A DNA stretch of 64,000 nt. Source: Nocardia puris (GTDB taxonomy: Bacteria; Actinomycetota; Actinomycetes; Mycobacteriales; Mycobacteriaceae). The translations under genes and the position numbers were made by a program. The stretch covers positions 36,152 to 100,151 of the forward strand of contig NZ_QNRE01000018.1 of NCBI RefSeq assembly GCF_003315035.1. The letters run 5' to 3'. Positions 9,374 through 17,380 of this stretch are shown in pieces (position 1 is the stretch's first letter; the number at the start of each line of letters is the position of its first letter). The notes under the pieces are model-generated. The model worked only from the letters and a program-made list of their open reading frames with translations, did no database searches and was not told the DNA's origin.

Positions 9374-9428
9374 CGGAAACGACTGCGCCCGCGTCGGTTG
9401 AAACCGGCCCGGGCGCAGTCGTTTTCCG
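9374..9428. terminator. Bidirectional intrinsic terminator
   Basis: A long inverted repeat (CGGAAACGACTGCGCCCG paired with its complement, 9374-9391 and 9410-9428) sits between the convergent lipase and efflux genes. A runs on one side and T runs on the other allow termination in both directions. Confidence 0.85.
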
Positions 9429-9436
9429 TGTGCGGC

Positions 9437-10933
9437 TCAGTGCGCCAGCACCGGCTCACCCTCGGCGGGCGCGGGCGCGGTGTTCGGCATGAGCACCGCC
9501 GCCAGCACGGCGCCGGCCACGAAGATCGCGGTGGCCCACCAGAAGCTGGTGGTGTAGCTCTCGATCTGGGCCTGCGCGGCGGCCAGCGGGCCGGGCTGCG
9601 CGGTGGACAGGTAGTCCGTGGCGGCCGAGGCGGCGATCGTGCTCAGCAGCGCGGTGCCGATGGAACCGCCGACCTGCTGGCTGGTGTTGATCATGGCCGA
9701 GGCCACACCCGCGTCCTCGTGATGGACGCCGGCGGTCGCGCCCTGGAACGCGGTCGCCATCGCGCCACCGAGGCCGAGGCCCATCAGCACCAGAGCGGGC
9801 AGGATGTGGGTGGCGTAGCCGGTGTCCAGGCCGATTTGGGTCAGCCAGGCCATACCGCCCGCGGCGATCAGGAAGCCCGCGGTCACGACCACTTTCGGGC
9901 CCACCTTGGGCAGCAGGAACGAGGGCGTGGTGGTGGACGAGACGATCATCGCCGCCACCATCGGCAGGAACGCGACGCCGGTCATGATCGGCGAGTACCC
10001 GAGGCTCAGCTGCATGTAGTAGGTGAGGAACAGGAAGATCGCGAACATCCCGATGCCCATCACGAACACGGTCATGTAGGAGCCGGAGCGGGTGCGGTCC
10101 AACAGGATTCGCATCGGCAGCAGCGGGTGCGCGACCCGGGTCTCCAGCCAGACGAACACCGCGAGCAGCGCGGCGCCGCCGAACAGGAAGGCCAGGGTGA
10201 CGCCGTTGCTCCAGCCGTCGGTCTCGGCGTGCGCGAAACCGTAGACGATGCCGAACAGCGCCGCGGTCACCACGACGGTGCCGGGGATGTCGAGCTTGGG
10301 GCGCTCGGTGGCGACGTGCTTGGCCAGCAGCAGCACCGCGCCGACCAGCGCGACGGCGGCGAAGATCAGGTTGACGAACATCACCCAGCGCCAGTTGGCC
10401 CACTCGGTGAGCGCGCCGCCGAGCAGCAGGCCGATCGCGCCGCCGGTGCCCGCGACGGCGCCGAAGATGCCGAACGCCTTGGCCCGCTCACCGGGCTCGG
10501 TGAAGGTGACGGTGAGCAGCGAGAGCGCGGCGGGCGCGAGCAGCGCGCCGAACACACCCTGGCCCACGCGGGCGGCGACGAGGACTTCGAAGTTCGGCGC
10601 CGCGCCGCCGATGGCGGAGGCCACCGCGAAGCCGACCAGGCCGACGATGAAGGTGTTGCGGCGGCCGAAGAGGTCGCTGAGGCGGCCGCCGAGCAGCAGC
10701 AGACTGCCGAAGGCCAGGGCGTATCCGGTGATCACCCACTGGCGATCGGCGTCGCCGAACCCGAGGTCGAGCTGGGCGGCGGGCAGGGCGATGTTCACGA
10801 CGGTGGCGTCGAGCACCACCATCAGCTGGGCGACGCCGAGGACGGCGAGCACCCACCAGCGCAGGGCGTGCGAGCCGCGGCGGCCCGACGGTGACTTGTC
10901 GAGGTCGGTCCCTCGATCGATCGCGGTGGTCAT
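9437..10933 (-). CDS. DHA2-family MFS efflux transporter
   Basis: A 498-residue protein with 14 predicted helices, characteristic of the EmrB/QacA (DHA2) drug:H+ antiporters. Visible motifs are LDATVVNIALPA in helix 1 (motif D1), GGRLSDLFGRRNTF (motif A) and GAVAGTGGAIGLLLGG (motif C of exporters). It is divergently transcribed from a TetR-family gene 122 bp away with two palindromes between them, so it is the likely target of that repressor. The substrate, probably a toxic lipophilic compound, cannot be told from sequence. Confidence 0.92.
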   Translation of the reverse strand: MTTAIDRGTDLDKSPSGRRGSHALRWWVLAVLGVAQLMVVLDATVVNIALPAAQLDLGFGDADRQWVITGYALAFGSLLLLGGRLSDLFGRRNTFIVGLVGFAVASAIGGAAPNFEVLVAARVGQGVFGALLAPAALSLLTVTFTEPGERAKAFGIFGAVAGTGGAIGLLLGGALTEWANWRWVMFVNLIFAAVALVGAVLLLAKHVATERPKLDIPGTVVVTAALFGIVYGFAHAETDGWSNGVTLAFLFGGAALLAVFVWLETRVAHPLLPMRILLDRTRSGSYMTVFVMGIGMFAIFLFLTYYMQLSLGYSPIMTGVAFLPMVAAMIVSSTTTPSFLLPKVGPKVVVTAGFLIAAGGMAWLTQIGLDTGYATHILPALVLMGLGLGGAMATAFQGATAGVHHEDAGVASAMINTSQQVGGSIGTALLSTIAASAATDYLSTAQPGPLAAAQAQIESYTTSFWWATAIFVAGAVLAAVLMPNTAPAPAEGEPVLAH

Positions 10934-10965
10934 AGGTCCCCTCGGACTGAGTCGTAGAAATCGAT

Positions 10966-10984
10966 GCGGAGGAATTGCCTCCGC
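10966..10984. promoter_or_regulatory. Operator dyad 1 for TetR regulator
   Basis: GCGGAGG-AATTG-CCTCCGC is a perfect 7-bp-arm palindrome in the efflux gene leader. A second related palindrome lies 40 bp away. Binding by the adjacent TetR protein is inference. Confidence 0.6.
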
Positions 10985-11004
10985 TTACCGATGAAGCTAT
11001 CACG

Positions 11005-11030
11005 TTAACGGAGGGATGCCCTCCGCTTAA
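11005..11030. promoter_or_regulatory. Operator dyad 2 for TetR regulator
   Basis: CGGAGGG-ATG-CCCTCCG flanked by TTAA and CTTAA, sharing the half-site CGGAGG with dyad 1. It lies 26 bp before the tetR GTG and thus could mediate autoregulation as well as pump repression. Confidence 0.6.
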
Positions 11031-11055
11031 TCCCGATCGTTGGTAACATGGGGGT

Positions 11056-11733
11056 GTGAATCACGCCACGGCCCCCTCTCCACCCAGGCGCCTGCGTGCC
11101 GATGCCGCGCGAAACCAGCAGCGCATCGTCGCCGCCGCGCGCGAACTCTTCGCCGACCACGGACTCGAGATCACCCTCGACGACGTGGCCGAACGTGCCG
11201 GCGTCGGCGTCGGTACGGTCTACCGCCGCTTCGCGAACAAAACCGAACTGATCGCGGAGGTGTTCGAGCAGCACCTGGGCGATCTGCTGGTCGCCGCGCA
11301 GGAGGCGGCGCGGCACGAGGACCCGTGGCTGGGACTGGTCGAATTCTTCGAGTACGCGTGCGGGCACTTGGCCGCCAATCGCGGCTTCGGCGAGGTGATG
11401 CTCGAATTGCAGCAGGATCCAGAACGATTCGTCGCGCTGCGCGACCGCATCAAACCCGCCGTCGCCGAGGTCATCGACCGGGCGCGCGAGGCGGGCGCGC
11501 TGCAGCCCGACATCGAGTCGTCGGACTTCTTCGCCATGATCCACATGCTCGACGCGCTCACCGAGTTCACCAATCCGGTCAACCCGGGCACCTGGCGGCG
11601 CTACGTCGCGGTAATGCTCAACGGCGTGCGCTCCGACTCCGTCCCGCGCATGCCCCTGACGGTGCCGCCGCTCACCGATGACGAAGTGGAGCGCGCGAAG
11701 GCCCACGCCTGCGCGAGCCACCGCCGCCGGTAA
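11056..11733 (+). CDS. TetR/AcrR-family transcriptional regulator
   Basis: A 225-residue repressor-type protein. Residues about 15-65 form the TetR helix-turn-helix (RIVAAARELFADHGLEITLDDVAERAGVGVGTVYRRFANKTEL), with the remaining helical part as ligand and dimer domain. The GTG start at 11056 follows a GGGGG run. The divergent DHA2 pump and two CGGAGG-type dyads in the 122-bp gap suggest it represses the pump and itself and releases DNA on binding a pump substrate. Ligand unknown. Confidence 0.9.
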   Translation: MNHATAPSPPRRLRADAARNQQRIVAAARELFADHGLEITLDDVAERAGVGVGTVYRRFANKTELIAEVFEQHLGDLLVAAQEAARHEDPWLGLVEFFEYACGHLAANRGFGEVMLELQQDPERFVALRDRIKPAVAEVIDRAREAGALQPDIESSDFFAMIHMLDALTEFTNPVNPGTWRRYVAVMLNGVRSDSVPRMPLTVPPLTDDEVERAKAHACASHRRR

Positions 11734-11772
11734 TCGAAAGCACCACCCTGCGGGTAGCGCGGGTCACACCCA

Positions 11773-11789
11773 TGTCCTAAAGTTGGACA
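11773..11789. promoter_or_regulatory. Palindrome just before the flavoenzyme start
   Basis: TGTCC-TAAAGTT-GGACA directly precedes the ATG at 11791. The included TAAAGT could be a -10 hexamer, so a repressor bound here would block a short-leader promoter. The regulator is unknown. Confidence 0.35.
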
Positions 11790-11790
11790 C

Positions 11791-13086
11791 ATGACCAAAT
11801 GGGTGAACTGGGCGGGAGATCAATCCTGTACCCCGGCGGCCATCGCGACGCCGGGCAGCCCGGACGAACTCGCCGAACTCCTCACCGGCGCGGCCGACCG
11901 CGGCCAGAGCGTGCGCGTCGCGGGCGCGGGACACTCCTTCACCGACGCCGTCCTCACCGACGGACTACTGGTGAGCATGGCGAAGATGAACCGCATCCTC
12001 GCCGTCGACGCCGCCTCGGGACTGGTGCGCGTCCAGGGCGGGATCACCCTCAACGCCGCGAGCAACGCGCTGCACGCCGCCGGACTGGCCTTCCCCAACC
12101 TCGGCGATATCGACGTGCAGACCGTCGCGGGCGCGACCGCCACCGGCACCCACGGCACCGGCGCGACGCTCCAGAACATCTCCGCCGCACTGCATTCGGT
12201 GGAACTCATGACCGCCGAGGGCCGGCTCGTCGAACTCGACGCCGACACCGATCCCGACGGCTGGCGGGCGGCGCGGGTCAGCGTCGGCGCGCTCGGCGTG
12301 GTGACGGCCGTGACCTTGCGGCTGGTGCCCTCGTTCGTGCTGGAGGGCATCGAGCGACCGGTTCCGGTCGAGGACGTGCTCGCCGATCTGGACGCCTACG
12401 TCGACGGCAACGAGCACTTCGAGTTCTACATGTTCGCGCACAGCCCGCTGGCGATGACCAAGCGCAACAACCGGGTCGAGGAGGTCGAGCAGCCGCGCGG
12501 CAAGGCGCTGGACTGGTTCAACGACGTCCTCATGTCGAATCACGCGTTCGACGCGCTGTGCCGGGTGGCCAAGTGGCAGTCGGCGTCGATCCCGCTCATC
12601 CACCGTTTCGCCGCGCACGCGGGCAGCTACCGCCGCCAGGTGGACCGCTCGTATCGGGTCTTCGCCTCCCCCAGGCTCTTCCGTTTCACCGAGATGGAAT
12701 ACGCCATCCCGCGCGCCCATTCGGCCGACGCCATCCGCGAGATCAAAGAGGTCTCCGCGCGTTTCGCGACGCCGATGCCGATCGAGGTGCGCTGGGTGGC
12801 CCCCGACGACGCCTTCCTCTCCCCCGCCGGCGGCCGCGACACCTGCTACATCGCCGTCCACCAGTACCGCGGCATGGAGTGGGAGCCGTACTTCCGCGCC
12901 TGCGAAGAGGTGTTCGACCGCTACGAAGGCCGCCCCCACTGGGGCAAACGCCACTTCCAGACCGCCGAAACCCTCCGCCCCCGCTACCCCGACTGGGACC
13001 ACTTCACCGCCGTCCGCCGCCGCCTCGACCCCAAGGGCCTGTTCACCAACCCCTACCTCGACCGAGTCCTCGACCCGATCGGCTGA
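11791..13086 (+). CDS. FAD-linked L-gulono/D-arabinono-1,4-lactone oxidase family protein
   Basis: A 431-residue flavoenzyme of the vanillyl-alcohol-oxidase superfamily. The N-terminal FAD domain shows RVAGAGHSFTDAVLTDG (His48 in the position used for covalent flavin in some members), VQGGITLNAAS and VAGATATGTHGTG; the C-terminal ALO domain ends with the HWGKRHF motif near residue 388. It is similar to the mycobacterial L-gulono-1,4-lactone dehydrogenase, which makes ascorbate from lactone. The true electron acceptor and substrate cannot be settled from sequence. It starts 57 bp after tetR on the same strand, possibly with its own promoter. Confidence 0.88.
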   Translation: MTKWVNWAGDQSCTPAAIATPGSPDELAELLTGAADRGQSVRVAGAGHSFTDAVLTDGLLVSMAKMNRILAVDAASGLVRVQGGITLNAASNALHAAGLAFPNLGDIDVQTVAGATATGTHGTGATLQNISAALHSVELMTAEGRLVELDADTDPDGWRAARVSVGALGVVTAVTLRLVPSFVLEGIERPVPVEDVLADLDAYVDGNEHFEFYMFAHSPLAMTKRNNRVEEVEQPRGKALDWFNDVLMSNHAFDALCRVAKWQSASIPLIHRFAAHAGSYRRQVDRSYRVFASPRLFRFTEMEYAIPRAHSADAIREIKEVSARFATPMPIEVRWVAPDDAFLSPAGGRDTCYIAVHQYRGMEWEPYFRACEEVFDRYEGRPHWGKRHFQTAETLRPRYPDWDHFTAVRRRLDPKGLFTNPYLDRVLDPIG

Positions 13087-13152
13087 GTGGACTTACGCCA
13101 CCTCGGCGGCCTGTCCCGACGGGGGCGTCGTCCGTGAACGCGACGGCGACCG

Positions 13153-13899
13153 TCAGCTCGACAGGATCTCCTGGACCAGGCGGGGGACGGCGGTGCCGAT
13201 GGGTTCGCGGATCACTTCGGTGGCGAGGGTGTCGTAGGGGGTGGGTTCGGCGTTGACGATGACGAGGTCGGCGCCGGAGCGGACGGCGATCGAGCAGAGT
13301 GAGGCCGCGGGTTCGACCTGCAAGGACGTGCCGATGGCGAGGAACAGGTCGCTGGTCTCGGCGGTGAGGGCGGCTTTGGTGAGGCTGCGGCGGTCCAGTT
13401 GCTGGCCGAACATGATGGTGGCGGCCTTGAGGATGCCGCCGCAGGCCGGGCAGGGCGGATCGGGTTCGCCCGCCGCGACCCGCTCCAGCGTCTCGGCCAT
13501 GGTCGCCGCGAAATCGCACTCCACGCAGACCACGTCGAACATGTTGCCGTGGATCTCGATGACCCGCCCGTCCGGGAACCCCGCCCGCTGGTGCAGGCGG
13601 TCGATGTTCTGGGTCACCACGGTGACCGCGCGCCCGGCCTGATTCAGCTCGACCAGCGCCCGGTGCGCGGCGTTGGGCACCGCCTGCCAGGCCGGGTTGT
13701 CGCGCCGCGCGAGCCAAGAGCGCTGCCGCAGTTCGGGATCGGAGACGTAGGCGTCGTAGGTCGACAGCAACTCGGCGATCGGGTCCTTCGTCCATACGCC
13801 GCGCGGCCCGCGGAAATCCGGGATACCGGAGTCGGTGGAGATGCCCGCGCCGGTGAGGACGCCGATCCGGCCGGGTCGGGTGCGCCAATCCGTCGTCAT
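13153..13899 (-). CDS. cobB: Sir2-family NAD-dependent protein deacylase
   Basis: A 248-residue sirtuin that removes acyl groups from lysines using NAD+. Seen are the NAD motif LTGAGISTDSGIPDFRG near the N-terminus, VTQNIDRLHQRAG with the nicotinamide pocket, the catalytic His in EIHGNMF, two CxxC zinc pairs (CVEC and CPAC) and the GTSL motif. Arrangement and length match bacterial CobB. Tyr in YDAYVSDPELRQR and Arg may confer desuccinylase activity as in class III sirtuins, but that is inference. It is convergent with the flavoenzyme gene and divergent from the MpaB-type oxygenase. Confidence 0.92.
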   Translation of the reverse strand: MTTDWRTRPGRIGVLTGAGISTDSGIPDFRGPRGVWTKDPIAELLSTYDAYVSDPELRQRSWLARRDNPAWQAVPNAAHRALVELNQAGRAVTVVTQNIDRLHQRAGFPDGRVIEIHGNMFDVVCVECDFAATMAETLERVAAGEPDPPCPACGGILKAATIMFGQQLDRRSLTKAALTAETSDLFLAIGTSLQVEPAASLCSIAVRSGADLVIVNAEPTPYDTLATEVIREPIGTAVPRLVQEILSS

Positions 13900-13945
13900 G
13901 AATCCCAGCCTAGGGGTGGCGCACCGGCCGCCACCCTGCCAAGAT

Positions 13946-13976
13946 GATGAGAAGATGTTAGCTTAATCATCTCATC
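13946..13976. promoter_or_regulatory. Dyad in the sir2/oxygenase divergent region
   Basis: GATGAGAAGATGTTA and TTAATCATCTCATC form an imperfect 31-bp dyad in a short A+T-rich patch 35-65 bp before the oxygenase ATG. Size and symmetry suit a TetR-type operator; no regulator gene is adjacent. Confidence 0.5.
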
Positions 13977-14010
13977 GTATTGCACCGTGCGACGATCAAA
14001 GGAGATCGCC

Positions 14011-14919
14011 ATGACCGCGTCCGTCGCCGTGGACCTCACGCCGCGGAACCAGCCGCCCCGCCGCCCGATCGCACCCGGTACCCGGATGTGGGACGAAACG
14101 GGGCTCGTCACGTTCTCGCTCACCGCGGGATCGGCGTTCCTGCTCCAGACGATGGAACCCACCATCGCCGCCGTCGTCGACGAACACTCGACCTTCCGCA
14201 CCGACCCGATGGGGCGCGCGCTGCGCAGCCTGGCCTCGGTGATGATGTGGATCTACGGCGGCGAGGAGGCCCTGGCCGAGGCCGACCGCCTGCGCGCCAT
14301 GCACGCCTCGCTCAACACCACCGACGCCGAGGGCGTGCGCCACAAGGCGCTCAGCGCCGGTCCGTGGGCCTGGGTCCTGCACACCGGCACCTACGCCTTC
14401 ACCGAGAACGCGAAGTACTTCGCCCGCCGCCCGCTCACCTACGCCGAGAAGGAGGCGTACTACCAGGAGACGTTGCAGCTGCTGCGCAACTTCTCCGTCG
14501 CGCCGAAGGAAGTGCCCGCCGATTTCGCGGCCTTCGAGACGTACTTCGCCGATATGGTCGCCAACCACTTGCAGGAGACCTCGACCGCGCACGACTACCT
14601 GCGAGTGATCCGCTCCGTCGCCCCGCCGAAGCAACTGCCGCGGGTGTTCGCGCCGCTGTGGCGAGCGCTCGTCGCGCCCGTGGGCCGGTTGCAGTACTTC
14701 GTCACAGTGGGCACCACCCCCGAACCGGCCCGTCACAAACTCGGCCTCACCTGGACCGAATCCGACGAACGCAAGCTGCGCGCTTTCGGCTGGATCATCG
14801 CGCGCACCGTCCCCTTGTTGCCGGAGCGGTTGCGCTACTTCCCGATCGCCTACGAGGCACGCAAGCTCGAACGCGACCGCGCCCGCCTGCGCAAGGTGAT
14901 GGACCTGCGCCCCATTTAG
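14011..14919 (+). CDS. MpaB-type oxygenase family protein (DUF2236)
   Basis: A 302-residue protein of the DUF2236 family, typified by latex-clearing protein (Lcp) and the MpaB/TropB group of b-type heme oxygenases. Seen are the family features GSAFLLQTMEPTIAAVVDEHS near the N-terminus, the AMHASLNTTDAEGVRHKAL segment with conserved His, the WVLHTGTYAF motif and a YYQE stretch. Substrate is unknown; proposed roles in the family range from rubber oxidation to natural-product tailoring. The ATG at 14011 has GGAG with 6-nt spacing. A terminator hairpin follows. Confidence 0.85.
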   Translation: MTASVAVDLTPRNQPPRRPIAPGTRMWDETGLVTFSLTAGSAFLLQTMEPTIAAVVDEHSTFRTDPMGRALRSLASVMMWIYGGEEALAEADRLRAMHASLNTTDAEGVRHKALSAGPWAWVLHTGTYAFTENAKYFARRPLTYAEKEAYYQETLQLLRNFSVAPKEVPADFAAFETYFADMVANHLQETSTAHDYLRVIRSVAPPKQLPRVFAPLWRALVAPVGRLQYFVTVGTTPEPARHKLGLTWTESDERKLRAFGWIIARTVPLLPERLRYFPIAYEARKLERDRARLRKVMDLRPI

Positions 14920-15204
14920 TAAGAGCCCCAAGCACTCTCGGACCGGCGGTCGAGTTTCTCGACCGACCGGTCCGTTCGCATGTGCGCGGAAATTTTCACC
15001 ACGGCAACTCCTTTCGCAGCGCGACGCCCCTAGCTGCGCAAACATCCGGCGACCGGGCGCGGAACCGGGAGTGGCGAGCACCGGACACGCCCCCGTCCGC
15101 AGCGCGCCCCCGCGCGTATCCCTTACGCTACGACAGCGTTTCGACCCGGTCTGGGCGAAACGGGCACCGCACGACCGAAGTACCAGCCACCGAAAGGCGT
15201 CCCG
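14920..15204. other. Intergenic region after the oxygenase gene
   Basis: Apart from the terminator hairpin at 14940-14973 this 285-base stretch holds no recognisable gene. It leads into the ArsC-like gene; a TACGCT hexamer near 15123 may be a -10 element. Confidence 0.35.
14940..14973 (+). terminator. Intrinsic terminator after oxygenase gene
   Basis: GGACCGGCGGTCGAG, loop TTTC, CTCGACCGACCGGTCC forms a strong stem with one bulge 20 bp after the stop codon. There is only a short T run after it. Confidence 0.65.
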
Positions 15205-15618
15205 ATGGCCCACAAACCCAGCGTGCTGTTCGCCTCCGCGTGCGACGCGGGCCGTTCACAGATGGCCGCCGGGTTCCTCACCGAGCTCGCCGGTGACCGC
15301 ATCGACGTCCGGTCCGTGGGCGTCACGCCCGCCGAGCGCCCCAACCCCGTCGTGGTGGCGGCGATGGCCGAGGTCGGGATCGATATCGCCGGGCGCATCC
15401 CGCGCAAACTCACCGACGAGGCGGTCGGCGTCTCCGATGTGGTGGTCACCATGGGCTGCGGCGACGCGTGCCCGTTCTTCCCCGGCATCAGCTATCGCGA
15501 CTGGGTACTGCCCGATCCGGCGGACGAGACGATCGAGGTGGTGCGCACGATCCGTGACCGGATCCGCATCCTGGTCGAGAACCTCATCGGCGAGCTGGTC
15601 CCCACCCGCACGCACTGA
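15205..15618 (+). CDS. ArsC-like low-molecular-weight phosphatase family protein with altered P-loop
   Basis: A 137-residue protein that aligns along its length with actinobacterial mycothiol-dependent arsenate reductases (LMW-PTPase fold): NPVVVAAMAEVGIDIAG, LTDEAVGVSDVVVTMGCGDACPFFPG and the DWVLPDPA motif with the acid/base region. The family P-loop is normally F-V-C-V-x-N-A-G-R-S (C-x5-R). Here residues 8-19 read LFASACDAGRSQ, so Ser (TCC at 15235-15237) replaces the catalytic Cys, and a new Cys lies two residues later. The protein may therefore be inactive, work differently, or have gained another role. Start ATG is preceded by GAAAGG. No ars genes are nearby. Confidence 0.85.
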   Translation: MAHKPSVLFASACDAGRSQMAAGFLTELAGDRIDVRSVGVTPAERPNPVVVAAMAEVGIDIAGRIPRKLTDEAVGVSDVVVTMGCGDACPFFPGISYRDWVLPDPADETIEVVRTIRDRIRILVENLIGELVPTRTH

Positions 15619-15665
15619 CCGATTTCTTCAAGACCGGCCCGCCGCGGCCGCCTTACGCTGCCGCT

Positions 15666-16058
15666 ATGACACCGCGACTCGACTTCATCGGCATCGTCGT
15701 CTCCGACATGGCCGCCACCCTCGACTTCTACCGCCGCCTCGGCCTCACCTTCCCCGAGGGCGCGCACACCCAGCCGCACGTCGAGGCGGAACTGACCGGC
15801 GGCTTCCGGCTCGCGTTCGACACCGAGGAGACCATCCGCGCCTTCATGCCGGACTGGCGCGCTCCCGGCGATTCCGGCCGCATGGGCTTGGCCTTCCGCT
15901 GCGCCGACCCGGCCGAGGTGGACGCGAAATACGCCGAGCTGGAAGCGGCCGGCTATCACGGCGAGAACAAGCCCTGGGACGCGCCGTGGGGCCAGCGCTA
16001 CGCCTCGGTGCTCGATCCCGACGGCAACAGCGTCGACCTCTACGCGCCGCTGGGCTGA
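15666..16058 (+). CDS. VOC/glyoxalase-fold protein
   Basis: A 130-residue protein of the vicinal oxygen chelate superfamily: two beta-alpha-beta-beta-beta modules with FIGIVVSDMAATLDFYRRLGL at the start and the closing motif RYASVLDPDGNSVDLYAP, which usually holds a metal-binding Glu but here has Asp. Such proteins may be dioxygenases, glyoxalases or antibiotic-binding resistance proteins; no substrate can be named. TACGCT ends 6 nt before the ATG, so the transcript is probably leaderless. The end overlaps the convergent AraC gene by 19 bp. Confidence 0.85.
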   Translation: MTPRLDFIGIVVSDMAATLDFYRRLGLTFPEGAHTQPHVEAELTGGFRLAFDTEETIRAFMPDWRAPGDSGRMGLAFRCADPAEVDAKYAELEAAGYHGENKPWDAPWGQRYASVLDPDGNSVDLYAPLG

Positions 16059-16747
16059 CCGCCGAGCCACTCGCCCAGCGTCATCCCGGAGAACTCCCGC
16101 ATGTCCCGCGCGAGGTGCGCCTGATCGGCGTAACCCGTGCGGGCCGCGGCCTCGGCGGCGGGCGTTCCGGCCCAGGCGGCCGCCAGCGCGCGCTGCAACC
16201 GCAGGATGCGGGCGAGGGTCTTCGGCCCATAGCCGAAGGCGTCCAACGCGCGCCGATGCAGGGTGCGCGCGCCGATGCCGACCGCATCCGCGCTGGCGGC
16301 GACCGAACTCCCCGCCGCGAGGGCGCGCACCACACCGGTCAGAGCCCGGTCGGGCGGATCGGTGCGCGCGGCACGGCGCAGCGCGATCGCTTCCACCGCG
16401 GCGGCCCGGTCGGCGGATTCCCCGACGCGGCCGGCCAATGCGCGCACGGTGGCGGCGGGGAACAGGTCGGCGAGATCGACGCGCCGGTCCCGCAATTCGT
16501 GCGCGGGCACGCCGAGCAGCGCGGGCGCGGCACCGGGAAAGAACCGGATGCCCGCGTAGTGCCCACCGCCCGCTGGGAGATACGCGGCCGTGTCGGGCCC
16601 CGCGACGAGCAGCGTGCCGTCGCACCAGATCAGATCCATGCAGCCGTCGGGCAACACCGGACGCGCGCCGCCGACTCCCGAACGCGTCCACAGGACCGCG
16701 CCGGGCAACCGCGACGGCCGCTCGCGGTAGTCTGTCACCTCGACCAC
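16040..16747 (-). CDS. AraC-family transcriptional regulator
   Basis: A 235-residue regulator with an N-terminal sensing domain (PDGCMDLIWCDGTLLVAGPDTAAYLP, resembling the DUF6597-type domain) and a C-terminal AraC double helix-turn-helix (SVAASADAVGIGARTLHRR, then AAARTGYADQAHLARDMREFSGMTLGEWL). The GTG at 16747 has TAGGCT 6 nt upstream, fitting a leaderless mRNA. The 3' end overlaps the VOC gene tail to tail, which could let read-through transcripts interfere. Target genes unknown; the VOC gene is a guess. Confidence 0.88.
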   Translation of the reverse strand: MVEVTDYRERPSRLPGAVLWTRSGVGGARPVLPDGCMDLIWCDGTLLVAGPDTAAYLPAGGGHYAGIRFFPGAAPALLGVPAHELRDRRVDLADLFPAATVRALAGRVGESADRAAAVEAIALRRAARTDPPDRALTGVVRALAAGSSVAASADAVGIGARTLHRRALDAFGYGPKTLARILRLQRALAAAWAGTPAAEAAARTGYADQAHLARDMREFSGMTLGEWLGGQPSGA

Positions 16748-16902
16748 GACCCGAGCCTACCTGCGGTTACCGACACCGTGATTGCGCCGGAGCCGGGACC
16801 TTCCTAATCTGATGTCACCCGCCCTCAGCCGAGGCGGGCCGGTGTATCGGGGACGGCGCGGTCCGCGCCCGCCGCGCCGGATCGAGCGCGAAAGGACTCC
16901 CG

Positions 16903-17376
16903 ATGACCGAGCACGCCGCCGAGGACGCCCCGCCCTTCACCGACATCGTCAACGGCGCTCTGGAATTCACCGTCCCGGCCGCCGCGAAGATGGGGGTACG
17001 TGCGCTCGACGTGCGGCGCGGTTATGCCGCGACCACGGTTCCGGTGGAGGGCAACGGCAATCATTTCGGGGTGATCTACGCCGGTGTGCAGTTCACCGTC
17101 GCCGAGGTGCTGGGCGGCGCGATCGCCGTGGCCACCTTCGACAATTCGGCGTACTTCCCGCTGGTGAAGGGGTTCGAGATCAAATTCGTGGGCATGGCGC
17201 GGTCCGAGCTGCGCGCCGAGGCGACCCTGTCGGAGGAGGAGATCGCGCGGATCGAGGCGGAGGCGGCCGAGCGCGGCAAAGCCGATTTCACGCTCGAGGC
17301 CGTGGTCACCGACGCCGAAGGCAAGACGGTCGCGGTGACGAAGGGGCTGTACCAGCTACGCGCGCACGGGAAGTAG
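16903..17376 (+). CDS. Hotdog-fold protein (DUF4442/PaaI-like thioesterase)
   Basis: A 157-residue protein with a predicted hotdog fold: NHFGVIYAGVQFTVAEVLGGAIAV, FEIKFVGMARSELRAEATL and ADFTLEAVVTDAEGKTVAVTKGLYQLR, the pattern of DUF4442 acyl-CoA thioesterase-like proteins in actinobacteria. It probably hydrolyses or binds acyl-CoA. AAAGGA precedes the ATG. It ends 4 bp before the convergent lipoprotein gene. Confidence 0.82.
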   Translation: MTEHAAEDAPPFTDIVNGALEFTVPAAAKMGVRALDVRRGYAATTVPVEGNGNHFGVIYAGVQFTVAEVLGGAIAVATFDNSAYFPLVKGFEIKFVGMARSELRAEATLSEEEIARIEAEAAERGKADFTLEAVVTDAEGKTVAVTKGLYQLRAHGK

Positions 17377-17380
17377 CGCG

